DNA of 64,000 nucleotides from Pseudomonadota bacterium (GTDB lineage: Bacteria > Pseudomonadota > Gammaproteobacteria > Acidiferrobacterales > Acidiferrobacteraceae), in NCBI GenBank assembly GCA_021777535.1, contig JAJYDN010000010.1, positions 1 to 64,000 of the forward strand, read 5' to 3'. The first letter of the stretch is position 1. The number at the start of each line of letters is the position of its first letter. The translations under genes were made by a program, and so were the position numbers. The notes below the pieces were generated by a model. The model had not been told where the DNA came from. It made no database searches and saw only the letters and a list, made by a program, of their open reading frames with translations. Below, in pieces: positions 53,867 to 63,726 of this stretch.

Positions 53867-54627
53867 GGGCCAACGCCTGGGTCATGACCGGCAGCACCCG
53901 CGCAATCCACGCATCCAGCGGCTTGCCCCGCATCCATCCTGCCCTTGCCATCACGCCGGATGGAAACGCCCGACGTAAGGGGAAACCGGGACCCGTCTTC
54001 CGGTATGCCCCGCCTCCCTATGAGGACACGATAACAGGCCTTGCGTGCCGCCAGAGCGCGGTCGCGAAAATGCGGTACGAAAAACCCGTCTTCCGTCACG
54101 AAAAAGAGCGGGACCCCGGCCCTTTCGCCCGGAATCGGCGCGTGTTGCGCCACCTTTGTTTCATCCATACCTTCAGTAACTCCCAACAGCCTGTGTATCC
54201 TGCCTTGACTCACGGGCCGGCGACAGAACCGTATGCCCCCAAAACCGCTCCAACATGCGGGCTTGCATACCCCCCGTCCTGGACCGGCGGCAGGCACGGA
54301 TTCCCTGCCACCTGACCATCCTTTGGCGAGAGGATCTTCCATACATTGGCATACCTGGAGGTGTCCCCGGGCGGACCCACCCACGGGACACGGCACGCCC
54401 ATTAAAGCACATGTACTCCCCCAGATGACCCATGAATCCGATCCATCATGGGCCGATCGGACCCGAGACGCGCAAAGCCCGAACCGGCAGCCCGCCCCCT
54501 TGAAATCTTCCTCTCCGTGCCCCTGCCTCGGCACCGACCGGGCATGCATGGCTGCGGCCGCGTCCTGCTTCGCCCCCGCAATCCGCGCATCCAGCGGCTT
54601 GCCCCCGCATCCCTCCGGCCCTTGCCA
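53867..54627. other. 760-bp spacer containing a duplicated cydC 3' end
   Basis: No intact gene. Its left end (53901-54017) duplicates the end of cydC with its downstream flank (54577-54694). Between the copies, short frames on both strands show no motifs. Confidence 0.55.
53901..54017. repeat. Direct repeat copy A (decayed duplicate of cydC 3' end)
   Basis: About 117 bp aligning with 54577-54694 at an estimated 85-90% identity. On the minus strand it still reads EAGHTGRRVPVSPYVGRFHPA-stop, compared with EAGHIGGRVPVSAYVGGFHPG-stop at the end of cydC. The repeat also covers about 50 bp beyond the stop. Confidence 0.85.
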
Positions 54628-54694
54628 TCACCCCGGATGGAAACCCCCGACGTAAGCGGAAACCGGCACCCGTCCTCCGATATGCCCCGCCTCC
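54577..54694. repeat. Direct repeat copy B (cydC 3' end and flank)
   Basis: The functional counterpart of the repeat at 53901-54017. It spans the last 20 or so codons of cydC and the following 50 bp. The two copies are 676 bp apart in the same orientation. Confidence 0.85.
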
Positions 54695-56343
54695 ATGGTC
54701 ACCACCTCGTCTACGAGCCGGGCAAGTCCCGCCAGACGATGCGTGACGACCATGACCGTCCGGCCCCGTGATGCCGCTTCCAGGGCCGTAAAGAGTTCCT
54801 GTGCCGTGCGGCTGTCGAGTCCCTCGGTCGGTTCATCGAGGATCAGCACCGGCGCCTCCTGCAAGAGCGCCCGCGCAATCGTGATGCGCCGCGCCTCCCC
54901 GCCGGATACGCGCACACCCCCTTCGCCAAGAAGCGTGCCGTAGCCATCGGGCAGCGCTCTGACAAAGGCCTGAAGCTGCGCGGCCTCCACGGCGCGGGCG
55001 ATCTCCTCTTCACGCGCATCCCCGGCGGCAAGCACGAGATTTTCCCGCAGGGAGCGGTTGAAGAGCACGGGGTGCTGGCCGATGACGGCGATCTGGCGGC
55101 GCACATCATCTCCGTTCACGGCCTCGAGGGGTTGGCCGCCGAAGGTGATCTCCCCTTTTTCGAGCGGATAGAACTTCTGCAGCGCGCGGATGAGGCTCGT
55201 CTTGCCGGCCCCCGAGGCGCCCACGATCGCCACACGCGCGCCCGGGGCGAGGTCGAGATCGACGCCATCGAGTGCAAGCGGCGCCCCTTTCTCATAGCGC
55301 AGCGCCACCCCCCGGAAGCGGATGCCGGGCGGGCGCGCCATGACCGCCGGCACCGGCGGCTCCCGCAGGGCCGGCTGTACATCCGCGAGCGCAAAGACCC
55401 GCTCCGCCGCCCTGGCTGCCGTCTGCGCCTGGATCGCCGCCTCGGGCAACGGCGCCATCAATTCGTACCCCGCGAGCAGGAGCAGCACCAGCATGACCAG
55501 GAAAGCGGGCGCCAGATGCCCGTGCATCACCACCGGATAGGCGCAGCCGATCACCCCCAAGACGGCGATCTGCGCGATCAGGGGAGACAGGCTTGCACCG
55601 AGCGCCTCGTGACGCGCCATGCGCAGGCGCCGCGCCGTTGCCTGCGCATCGCACTGCATGATCTGGTGCGCCTGCGCGGCGTCCGCGCCCCATGCCAGAA
55701 GCTCGGCATGTCCGCGCACCGCATCGATCAAGTGCCCGCGCACGAGTGCTGTCTCCTGCACGACGGCCGCCGCATCCTCCCGCGTCCGCTGGCGGAGCAA
55801 AGCCGGCACCGCGAGGGCCGCCATGCAGACCGCCGGCACCACCACGAGCAAGGCCACGGGGAGCCACCACGCAAAGGCGGCAATCAGCAGACCCGTCCCC
55901 ACCAGGGCCACACCGCCCGGCACCAGGACCACCAGATACCACTGCTCGAGGACATCGATGTCGGCGCGCAGCCGCGCGAAGAGTTCGGCACTGCGCAGCC
56001 CCGCAAGGCGCGCGGGACTCAACGGGATGAGCCGGCGCAGGAGCCATCCCCGCAGACGGGCAAGGCCCCGCAGGGCCGCATCGTGCGTCGCCAGCCGTTC
56101 TCCATAGCGCCCGCCCGTGCGCAGGATCGCACACAGGCGGATGAGGGCGGCCGGCGTGAAATAGTTGATGGCGGTGCCGGCGGCCCCGGCGAGCGCCATG
56201 GCGGCGATGAACCAGCCGGAAACGGTCATGAGACCAACGGCGGCCAGCGCCGCCAGCACCGCAAGCCCAAAGCCCCCCAGCATGCGCAGACGATCCTGCC
56301 GCATGAGAGAAAGCAGCCGGCGCAGATTGGCGTATCCCCTCAT
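54628..56343 (-). CDS. cydC: Cysteine/glutathione exporter ATPase-permease CydC
   Basis: One half of the CydDC heterodimer, which exports thiols and is needed to assemble cytochrome bd. The 571-residue product starts MRGYANLRRLLSLMRQDRLR. It has six membrane helices (LMTVSGWFIAAMALAGA, LLVVVPAVCMAALAVPALL, FLVMLVLLLLAGYELMAPLPEA) and an ATPase with GASGAGKTS (Walker A), VSGGEARRITIARAL (signature), VLILDEPTEGLD (Walker B) and VTHRL. The start overlaps the cydD stop by 4 bp. The open frame upstream of 56343 belongs to cydD sequence. Its 3' end is duplicated at 53901-54017. Confidence 0.94.
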   Translation of the reverse strand: MRGYANLRRLLSLMRQDRLRMLGGFGLAVLAALAAVGLMTVSGWFIAAMALAGAAGTAINYFTPAALIRLCAILRTGGRYGERLATHDAALRGLARLRGWLLRRLIPLSPARLAGLRSAELFARLRADIDVLEQWYLVVLVPGGVALVGTGLLIAAFAWWLPVALLVVVPAVCMAALAVPALLRQRTREDAAAVVQETALVRGHLIDAVRGHAELLAWGADAAQAHQIMQCDAQATARRLRMARHEALGASLSPLIAQIAVLGVIGCAYPVVMHGHLAPAFLVMLVLLLLAGYELMAPLPEAAIQAQTAARAAERVFALADVQPALREPPVPAVMARPPGIRFRGVALRYEKGAPLALDGVDLDLAPGARVAIVGASGAGKTSLIRALQKFYPLEKGEITFGGQPLEAVNGDDVRRQIAVIGQHPVLFNRSLRENLVLAAGDAREEEIARAVEAAQLQAFVRALPDGYGTLLGEGGVRVSGGEARRITIARALLQEAPVLILDEPTEGLDSRTAQELFTALEAASRGRTVMVVTHRLAGLARLVDEVVTMEAGHIGGRVPVSAYVGGFHPG

Positions 56344-58055
56344 GGGGCGGCCGCCGCGAGCAAGGCGCTGTAGGCGCCCGCCTGCGAAGCAAGCATTGCA
56401 GGCGGCCCTTCCTCCACGACCCGCCCGTCTGCGAGCACGATCACCCAGTCGGCCTTTTGGGCCGCCTCCAGGCGGTGGGCGACCAGCAGCACCGTCCGGG
56501 TGGATGCCCCCGCCCGGATCCTCTCCCCGATGCACTGCGCGCTCTCGCGATCGAGATGGGCGGTCGCCTCATCGAAGAGCCACACGCAGGCCCCGGTCCG
56601 CAGCCACGCGCGGGCGAGACCCAGGCGCTGCAGTTGGCCGCCGGAGAGCCCCACACCGTGCTCGCCGAGTGGCGTCTCGAGCCCCGCCGGTAACCGCGCC
56701 ACCACGGTGTCGAGTCCGCTTTCCTTGAGCGCGCGATCCAGCGTGGGGGGATCTGCGGAAGGCATGGCGAGCAGCAGATTGTGGCGCAGGCTCCCCGTGA
56801 AGACGGTGGGCGCCTGCGGGATGAGGCTTACACGGGCGCGCCATCCCACCGGATCGAGTGTTGCGAGATCCTTGCCATCGACAGTAACCACCCCGCTCGC
56901 GGGTTGCCCAAAACCGAGCAGGAGCTGCAGAATCGTGCTCTTGCCGGCGCCGCTCTCCCCGATTAGCGCCGTCACCTGGCCTGGGCGGATCGTGCAGGAG
57001 CACCCCTTCAAGACGGGCTGCCCGCCATAGCCGAAATACACATCCTGCAAGGCCAGTACCGGGGCTGCCGCAGGGGCCGCTCCCTTGCCCGCCGGGGGCG
57101 GCCGCCCGGCCCCCTCGATATGCTGTAGTGATTCGGCGGCGGCGAGCGCCTCGAGGCGCGCATGGCGCAGCGTGCCGAGCGCCCGCAGCGGCGCATAGAG
57201 CTCAGGTGCGAGGAGCAGCACGAAAAGTCCCGCGGAAAACGCCAGATCATGGGCCAGCAGGCGAAAGCCGATGAACACGGCGATCAGCGCGATGCTGACG
57301 GTCGTGAAGAATTCGAGCACGAGCGAAGACAGGAATGCGATGCGCAGCACCTGCATGGTCAGTTGCCGGTAGGTTTCGCTTTCCGCATCGAGTCCATCGG
57401 CCACCCGTTGCGCCGCCCCCAGTTCGCGCAAGGTCGTGAGATGGCCGAGCGCCTCGATGAAGGCAGCCCCGAGACGGCGCAGCTGGGCAAAGCGCTGATC
57501 GGCCGCGCGCTCGGCGTTATGACCGACAAGCACCATGAAGACCGGGATGAAGGGCGCCGTGCAGACGAGGATCAGCCCCGACACCCAGTCGGCGCGAAAG
57601 ATGGCGAGTACGGCGATCACCGGCATGATGACGGCGGCACTGGCCTGCGGGAGATAGCGCGCGTAATAGGGTCCCAGCGCATCGATCCCGTCGACCAGCC
57701 GGACCATGAGATCCCCGCTCGCCTGCGCACGCAGCGTCAGGGGGTCGAGCGACTGGATGTGGCGCAGAAACCGTTTGCGCAGATCCGTGCGCAGCCCAAG
57801 GCTTGCCGCTTCGGCCGTGCGCCGCCCAAGGCTTACCGCATAGGCGCGCACACCGATGGCCACCAGAAAGAACAGGGCAGACTTCCACAAGGGGCCTGCC
57901 GCGGCCCGTGGAAACACGATGGCGGCAAGCAAACGGGCGAGAAACCAGGCCTGGCCCACGGTGGCGAAAGCCGCGAGCGCCGTGAAGCCGCCGGCCCGCC
58001 ACAAGGGCCTGCGTATCCGCAGCGTCTCCTCCCGCAGCCACCGGACTGCCTCCAC
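56340..58055 (-). CDS. cydD: Cysteine/glutathione exporter ATPase-permease CydD
   Basis: Partner of CydC. From GTG at 58055 the product is 571 residues, starting VEAVRWLREETLRIRRPLW. It has a six-helix ABC exporter domain (AYAVSLGRRTAEAASLGLRTDLRKRFL, LTLRAQASGDLMVRLVDGIDALGPYYARYLPQ in part) and an ATPase with GESGAGKST, GLSGGQLQRLGLARAWL, ACVWLFDEATAHLD and VAHRLEAA. The frame stays open 53 codons upstream but that part is Arg-rich and unlike the family. It lies 58 bp after the CydX-like gene and is coupled to cydC. Confidence 0.94.
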   Translation of the reverse strand: MEAVRWLREETLRIRRPLWRAGGFTALAAFATVGQAWFLARLLAAIVFPRAAAGPLWKSALFFLVAIGVRAYAVSLGRRTAEAASLGLRTDLRKRFLRHIQSLDPLTLRAQASGDLMVRLVDGIDALGPYYARYLPQASAAVIMPVIAVLAIFRADWVSGLILVCTAPFIPVFMVLVGHNAERAADQRFAQLRRLGAAFIEALGHLTTLRELGAAQRVADGLDAESETYRQLTMQVLRIAFLSSLVLEFFTTVSIALIAVFIGFRLLAHDLAFSAGLFVLLLAPELYAPLRALGTLRHARLEALAAAESLQHIEGAGRPPPAGKGAAPAAAPVLALQDVYFGYGGQPVLKGCSCTIRPGQVTALIGESGAGKSTILQLLLGFGQPASGVVTVDGKDLATLDPVGWRARVSLIPQAPTVFTGSLRHNLLLAMPSADPPTLDRALKESGLDTVVARLPAGLETPLGEHGVGLSGGQLQRLGLARAWLRTGACVWLFDEATAHLDRESAQCIGERIRAGASTRTVLLVAHRLEAAQKADWVIVLADGRVVEEGPPAMLASQAGAYSALLAAAAP

Positions 58056-58113
58056 GCCGACCCCCCGGACCGGACGGCCGCGGCCGCGGCCTGGATGGTG
58101 AGAACTGGCCCGC

Positions 58114-58320
58114 TCAGGGCGCCTTGTGCGCAGCCCCCTTGGCCGCCGCCTCCTCCTGTGTATCGAGCCAGGCGGCGCCCGCCGCCGACACGAGCACGAT
58201 GAGCGGCGTGCCAATGAGCCACGCGAAGTACCACGCGCCGCGGTCGCCCAGCACCACGGCGAGCAGAATCACGCCGAAGGCGAGCACCAGAAAGAGCAGG
58301 AAGTAGGCCAGGGTTTTCAT
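58114..58320 (-). CDS. cydX: CydX-like small subunit with an extra N-terminal helix
   Basis: A 68-residue protein (ATG 58320, GAGGGG 6 bp upstream) immediately after cydB. Residues 29-55 read GAWYFAWLIGTPLIVLVSAAGAAWLD, matching CydX (MWYFAWILGT...), the single-helix subunit that stabilises heme b595/d in cytochrome bd. Unlike the usual 30-40-residue CydX, it carries a first helix (AYFLLFLVLAFGVILLAVVLG). This may correspond to the YbgE-type helix usually encoded separately. An in-frame ATG at 58356 would overlap cydB. The order cydA-cydB-cydX-cydD-cydC supports the call. Confidence 0.8.
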   Translation of the reverse strand: MKTLAYFLLFLVLAFGVILLAVVLGDRGAWYFAWLIGTPLIVLVSAAGAAWLDTQEEAAAKGAAHKAP

Positions 58321-58336
58321 CGGCTGCCCCTCGATT

Positions 58337-59470
58337 TCAATAGGCGTGTTCGTCATGGGCGATCTCCTCGGCGCGGACCTTGCCCCGCATCACCCAGAAG
58401 GCCCAGCTCGTATACCAGAGGATCAACGGCACGAAGACCACCGTAAAGCCCAGCATCCACAGAAGCGTGAGCCTGCTCGAACTTGCGTTCCACACCGTAA
58501 GGCTCATCGAGGGATCGCTGCTCGAGGGCAGGAGGAACGGAAAGAGCGCGGCCCCGGCCGTGCCGATCACGCCCGCCCAGGCGAGCGCCCCGCACCACCA
58601 GCCGAGGAGATTCCGGTGCGCGCGGGTGGCGAGATACACGCCCGCCATGCCCAGGAAACCCAGCGCCGGCACGAGATAGAGTGATGGGTGCGCGGAAAAG
58701 TTGTCCCGCCAGGCGCCGGCTGCACGGGTCACCATCTGCATGAGCGGCGTCTGCAGGATGCCGGGCGCCGGCGCCTTCACGAGACGATAGCCGTCAATGC
58801 GGCCTACCCAGACCCCTTCGGCGGCAAAGATCACGATCGCCGCAAGGCTCGCCCAACCCGCCATCTTGTGGGCGCGCTGATAGAGCATCCCCTCGGTCTT
58901 GTTCAGCAACATCACGGCCCCCATCATCATCGAGAGCGCAAGCGCCAAAAGCCCCGTCACGACGGCAAACGGGTTCAAAAGGCCAAGAAAACTGCCCGTG
59001 TACACCGACGCGAGATCCCACGCGAAGCTATAGGGGACGCCGCGAAAGAGATTGCCGACGGCCGCGCCGAAGATCACCATCGGCACGGCACCGCTCACAA
59101 AGAGGCTCCAGTCCCACACATTGCGCCACCTGGGACTTGCGATCTTGCTGCGGTACTCAAACCCGAGCGGACGCACGATCATGGTCCACAAAAGCAGCAT
59201 CATCACGACGTAAAAACCGGAAAACGCCGTCGCATAGATGAGCGGAAAAGCGGCAAACAGCGCGCCCCCGCCCAGGATGAACCAGACCTGGTTACCCTCC
59301 CAGTGGGGGCCTATCGCATTCAGGGCGACGCGCCGCTCGACATCGGAGTGCCCCACGTAGCGCAAAATGGTGCCCACCCCCATGTCCATGCCGACCATCA
59401 CGCCCAAACCGATCAGGAGTACGCCGAGCAAGAGCCACCATGTCACCTGCAGACCCGCGAAAAGTTCCAT
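58337..59470 (-). CDS. cydB: Cytochrome bd quinol oxidase subunit II
   Basis: A 377-residue membrane protein (E. coli CydB is 379) starting MELFAGLQVTWWLLLGVLLIG. It has the family motifs VMVGMDMGVGTILRYVG, IGPHWEGNQVWFILGGGALFAAFPLIYA and NPFAVVTGLLALALSMMMGAVMLL. It has nine helices and no heme ligands of its own. It begins 1 bp after the cydA stop and overlaps nothing downstream; the CydX-like gene follows in 16 bp. The frame is open 18 codons upstream inside cydA; the family start is used. Confidence 0.97.
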   Translation of the reverse strand: MELFAGLQVTWWLLLGVLLIGLGVMVGMDMGVGTILRYVGHSDVERRVALNAIGPHWEGNQVWFILGGGALFAAFPLIYATAFSGFYVVMMLLLWTMIVRPLGFEYRSKIASPRWRNVWDWSLFVSGAVPMVIFGAAVGNLFRGVPYSFAWDLASVYTGSFLGLLNPFAVVTGLLALALSMMMGAVMLLNKTEGMLYQRAHKMAGWASLAAIVIFAAEGVWVGRIDGYRLVKAPAPGILQTPLMQMVTRAAGAWRDNFSAHPSLYLVPALGFLGMAGVYLATRAHRNLLGWWCGALAWAGVIGTAGAALFPFLLPSSSDPSMSLTVWNASSSRLTLLWMLGFTVVFVPLILWYTSWAFWVMRGKVRAEEIAHDEHAY

Positions 59471-59471
59471 G

Positions 59472-61046
59472 TCAGCCTCCCAGATGGGGTTCCTGTGCGC
59501 CCGCCACGTGCACGACAGGGCCACCGTGCGCAGGTTCGGGGCCGCTACGGATCGCCCGTATCATGAGCACCATCTCGACTATGATAAAGGCCGTATAGAG
59601 CAGCAGAAAGCCCGCGAGCGAAAACACCATGTAGCCCACGCTGTGATCGGAGACGCTCATCCACGTCGGCAAAATCCCGAAAACGGTCCATGGCTGGCGG
59701 CCCAGTTCGGCCACCAGCCACCCGCATTCGTTGGCCAGAAACGGGATCGGGATCATCCACACCGCGGCCTGCAAAAACCGCGGGCGATCCTGGACGACGT
59801 TGCGCAGCGTAAAGAGTACCGCCATCACGAAATAGGCGAGCATCAGCAGTCCCAGACCCACCATCGAGCGGAACGCCCAGAAGATCGCCGCCACCGCCGG
59901 GATGGTGTCGTCTGCCGCCCGCCTGATCTCCTGCGGGCTCGCCTGGGCAAGGTTGGCCGCATAGCGCTGCGCCAGAAAGCCGTAGCCGACATCCTTTGCA
60001 TGCGCGTCGAACTGCGCGCGCGCCGCCGCATCCCCCGGATCCTGGGAAAGCGTCTCCAGGGCTTCGACCGCCGGAATCCCGTTGCGGATCTTCCGTTCTG
60101 CCCGCTTCTCCAGGGCATCGATCCCCGGCACCGTACCGGTCAGCGAATGCGTGACGAGCAGCGACAGGAGATCCGGGATCTGTACGGCTGCGTGATTGAC
60201 GCGCTCCTTCTGGTCCGGAAACGCGATCAGATTGAAAGGCATCGGCGCCTGCTCGGTCTTCCAGACCGCCTCCATGGCGGCAAGCTTGGTCGGCTGCACG
60301 CGCGCGGCGACGAACCCGAGCGCATCGCCCAGCGTGATGACCCCGATGGTCGCCATCACCCCGAAAAGCGCCGCCATCCGGAACGAACGCTTGGCGAGCT
60401 CCAGGTGGCGGCGCCGGAGCATGTAGAAGGCACTCACGCCGGCGACGAACACGGCCGCCGTCACATAGCCCGCGATGCTCGTGTGGACGAACTTCGACTG
60501 GGCATCCGGGCTAAACAAAAGATCCGGAAAACTCCTCAACTGCATGCGCATCATCGTGGGATTGAAGACCGCACCCCGCGGATCCTGCATGAAGCTGTTG
60601 CCGACCAGGATCCACAGGGCAGACAGGTTCGAGCCGAGCGCGACAAGCCAGGTGACCGCCAGATGCTGGCCCCTGGAGAGCCGGCCCCATCCGAACATCA
60701 TGAGCCCCACGAACGTCGATTCCAGGAAAAACGCCATGAGTCCTTCTATGGCAAGCGGCGCCCCGAAAATGTCGCCGACGAAACCCGAGTAAAAAGACCA
60801 GTTGGTGCCGAACTCGAACTCCATCGTAAGACCCGTGGCGACACCCAGGGCGAAATTGATCATGAAGAGCTTGCCCCAGAACTGGGCCATTTCCCGGTAA
60901 ATGGGCTTGCCCGTGGTGACGTAGACCGTCTCCATGGCCGCGAGAAGGAAGCTCAAGCCCAACGTAAGGGGAACGAACAAGAAGTGGTAGAGCGCGGTGG
61001 CCGCAAATTGCACGCGGGACAGATCGACAACGGTTCCATTGACCAT
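59472..61046 (-). CDS. cydA: Cytochrome bd quinol oxidase subunit I
   Basis: A 524-residue heme-bearing subunit of the high-affinity terminal oxidase. Ligands are in place: H21 in ATALYHFLFVPLTLG (heme d axial in current structures), FVHTSIAGYVTA (heme b) and FWAFRSMVGLG (Met ligand of b558), with the conserved glutamates in AIEGLMAFFLESTFVGL. The Q-loop between helices 6 and 7 is long, as in the E. coli-type L subfamily. The C-terminal tail (GPEPAHGGPVVHVAGAQEPHLGG) is His/Gly-rich. The start MVNGTVVDLSRVQF at 61046 follows GGGGAATAGG. First gene of the cyd operon. Confidence 0.97.
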   Translation of the reverse strand: MVNGTVVDLSRVQFAATALYHFLFVPLTLGLSFLLAAMETVYVTTGKPIYREMAQFWGKLFMINFALGVATGLTMEFEFGTNWSFYSGFVGDIFGAPLAIEGLMAFFLESTFVGLMMFGWGRLSRGQHLAVTWLVALGSNLSALWILVGNSFMQDPRGAVFNPTMMRMQLRSFPDLLFSPDAQSKFVHTSIAGYVTAAVFVAGVSAFYMLRRRHLELAKRSFRMAALFGVMATIGVITLGDALGFVAARVQPTKLAAMEAVWKTEQAPMPFNLIAFPDQKERVNHAAVQIPDLLSLLVTHSLTGTVPGIDALEKRAERKIRNGIPAVEALETLSQDPGDAAARAQFDAHAKDVGYGFLAQRYAANLAQASPQEIRRAADDTIPAVAAIFWAFRSMVGLGLLMLAYFVMAVLFTLRNVVQDRPRFLQAAVWMIPIPFLANECGWLVAELGRQPWTVFGILPTWMSVSDHSVGYMVFSLAGFLLLYTAFIIVEMVLMIRAIRSGPEPAHGGPVVHVAGAQEPHLGG

Positions 61047-61126
61047 GGCCTATTCCCCGATCACTTGCCGATGTCCGCGCCAGTCCGGCGCGCCACCGAC
61101 CATGTAACGGCATCTCCCGGAAAAAC

Positions 61127-61153
61127 AATATAGGACTCTTGCCAAGGTCGCAA
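61127..61153 (-). promoter_or_regulatory. Candidate promoter of the cyd operon
   Basis: On the minus strand TTGCGA (61153-61148), a 15-bp spacer and TATATT (61132-61127), about 80 bp upstream of cydA. The -10 is good and the spacer short. No convincing FNR or ArcA site was found beside it. Confidence 0.35.
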
Positions 61154-61740
61154 GCTTGCCGATGGGGCCGCCCGGGAGAACCGCGGAACATGCGCCGGCA
61201 GGGCCGCGTAGCCGCCGCGATTACTTTGAATGGCGACCGTTCCCTTTCGAATCGGACATGCACCATGGAAATGTCCACGGGAAACCCAAGCGGCCCCATT
61301 CCCGGACACGGCGCGCCCACTCCCGCCGCACGGCACGGCGCCGCCCCCTCCGGGTCGCGCCAAGGTCGCACCGAACGTCCGCACAGAACCCCGGCAGGCG
61401 CCGCCCCTCTGGGCAGGCAAGGACATGGATGGCCGCCGCAAGGCGCGGGCGGGCGCATAGGGGCGACCCGGCAGGAGACGGGCACACCGAAAGTCCGGTG
61501 GCCATTTGCGGGAAACCGCGCCCACCCGGCCCCGGGATGGCCCTCGCATCTCTTAAGGGCCATCGGGCCCCGCAGGCGCCCGTCGGGCGCAGGCGGCAGA
61601 CCACAGGCGCCAGCCCCTGCCGCCGCGGCCGCCGGCCCCTCACGATCTGCCCCGGATGCCTGGGGGCGGCGCAGGAACCAGACAAAATGGTCCGCGCAGA
61701 TGGCGCCAATGCCCGCCAGGCATGCCGGCTATACCCATTC

Positions 61741-62271
<531 letters not shown>

Positions 62272-62279
62272 GGGGGATC

Positions 62280-63662
62280 ATGCGCAATCTGCTGGCGATC
62301 ATCAAAAGAACGGGGCTCACGCTCATCGTGATCCTGATGCTCAACCCGTTGTCCGCCCATGCGGCAGGACACGCCGCGACCGCCACCCCCGCACCGGCTA
62401 CGGCCACCGTGGCACCGCCCGTGCCGATGCCGGCCGCAGCCCCCATCAGTCGCGGCGACACGGCCTGGATGCTCACCTCCACCGTGCTCGTCCTCATGAT
62501 GACGATCCCGGGACTTGCGCTTTTTTACGGTGGCATGGTGCGCGACAAAAACGTCCTGAGCACGCTCGCCCACAGCTTTGCGACCACCTGTCTCGTCACG
62601 ATCCTCTGGTACATCGCGGGCTACAGCCTCTCCTTTACGGGGGGCAACGGCTTCATCGGGGGCTTGGGGCGGCTCTTCCTGCACGGCATGGGGCGCGATA
62701 CCGTGACCGCCCGCTCGATGGCGATCCCCGAGTCCGTCTACATGTCCTTCCAGCTCACCTTCGCCATCATCACGCCGGCGCTCATCTCGGGATCCTTTGC
62801 CGAACGCATCAAGTTCTCGGCGGTCCTCTGGTTTAGCGCGCTGTGGCTTTTGTTCGTGTATGCCCCCATCGTGCACTGGATCTGGTCGACACACGGCTGG
62901 CTTGCCAAGATGGGTGTCCTCGATTTCGCGGGCGGCACGGTCGTCGAGGTCAACTCCGGCGTGGCCGGTCTCGTCACCGCCCTCGTCATCGGACGGCGCG
63001 TCGGTTACCGGCGCGAGGCGATGGCGCCGCACAATCTCGTGCTCACCATCCTTGGCGCCTCGCTCCTCTGGGTCGGGTGGTTTGGCTTCAACGCGGGCAG
63101 CGCGGTCTCCTCCGGGGGACTTGCCGGGATGGCGATGGCGACCACACAGATCGCCACCGCCGCGGCCGCCATGACCTGGATGTTCGCCGAATGGAGTGCC
63201 CGCGGCAAACCGAGCGTCCTCGGCATGGCCTCCGGCGCAGTCGCAGGCGCCGTCGCCATCACCCCGGCCTCGGGCTTCGTGGATCCGACGGGCGCGCTCG
63301 TCATCGGCATCGCGGGTGGCATCGCCTGCTTCTGGGCGGTGACCTATGTGAAGAACCTGCTGGGCTATGACGACTCCCTGGACGTGTTCGGTGTCCACGG
63401 CATCGGCGGCATGGTGGGCCTTTTGCTCACCGGCGTATTCGCCATCAAGGCGATCGGCGGAACGGCGGGCGCCCTCCAGGGGAACCCCGGCCAGATCGGC
63501 AAACAGGCGATCGCCATCGGCGCCGTCGCCGCCTACGACGCCATCATGACCTTCGTCATCCTGAAAGTCCTCGATCTCGCCATGGGACTGCGGCCGACCG
63601 AAGAGCAGGAACGCGAGGGTCTCGACATCACCCAGCATGGGGAGCGCGCCTACAGCGAATAA
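62280..63662 (+). CDS. amtB: Ammonium transporter AmtB
   Basis: A 460-residue ammonium channel with a signal sequence (residues 1-29, ending SAHAAGHA) and a Pro/Ala-rich linker to residue 55, then eleven helices. It has VLMMTIPGLALFYGGMVRDKN, FAIITPALISGSFAERIKFSA, VYAPIVHWIW (first pore histidine), FAGGTVVEVNSGVAGLV and FGVHGIGGMVGLLLTG (second pore histidine). The ATG at 62280 is 8 bp after glnK. The pair forms the standard glnK-amtB operon in which GlnK plugs the channel, and the terminator follows at 63680. Confidence 0.97.
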   Translation: MRNLLAIIKRTGLTLIVILMLNPLSAHAAGHAATATPAPATATVAPPVPMPAAAPISRGDTAWMLTSTVLVLMMTIPGLALFYGGMVRDKNVLSTLAHSFATTCLVTILWYIAGYSLSFTGGNGFIGGLGRLFLHGMGRDTVTARSMAIPESVYMSFQLTFAIITPALISGSFAERIKFSAVLWFSALWLLFVYAPIVHWIWSTHGWLAKMGVLDFAGGTVVEVNSGVAGLVTALVIGRRVGYRREAMAPHNLVLTILGASLLWVGWFGFNAGSAVSSGGLAGMAMATTQIATAAAAMTWMFAEWSARGKPSVLGMASGAVAGAVAITPASGFVDPTGALVIGIAGGIACFWAVTYVKNLLGYDDSLDVFGVHGIGGMVGLLLTGVFAIKAIGGTAGALQGNPGQIGKQAIAIGAVAAYDAIMTFVILKVLDLAMGLRPTEEQEREGLDITQHGERAYSE

Positions 63663-63679
63663 AGCTGCGCGCCGCCTCC

Positions 63680-63726
63680 GGACCGCACCGCCGCGCCAGT
63701 GCCGGCGCAGCGGTGCGGTCCGTTTC
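63680..63726 (+). terminator. Terminator of glnK-amtB
   Basis: A perfect 12-bp stem (GGACCGCACCGC / GCGGTGCGGTCC), 18-nt partly paired loop, followed by GTTTC. It starts 18 bp after the amtB stop. Confidence 0.75.

Noticed and set aside
53884-54315. Open frame of 143 codons in the duplicated region
   Set aside because: It runs across the decayed repeat in the antisense direction and shows no motif or ribosome site.
55072-56373. 433-codon open frame antisense to cydC
   Set aside because: His/Arg-rich shadow of cydC without family features.
59367-61133. 588-codon open frame antisense to cydA/cydB
   Set aside because: Charged, His/Arg/Glu-rich shadow translation; the cyd genes on the other strand are unmistakable.
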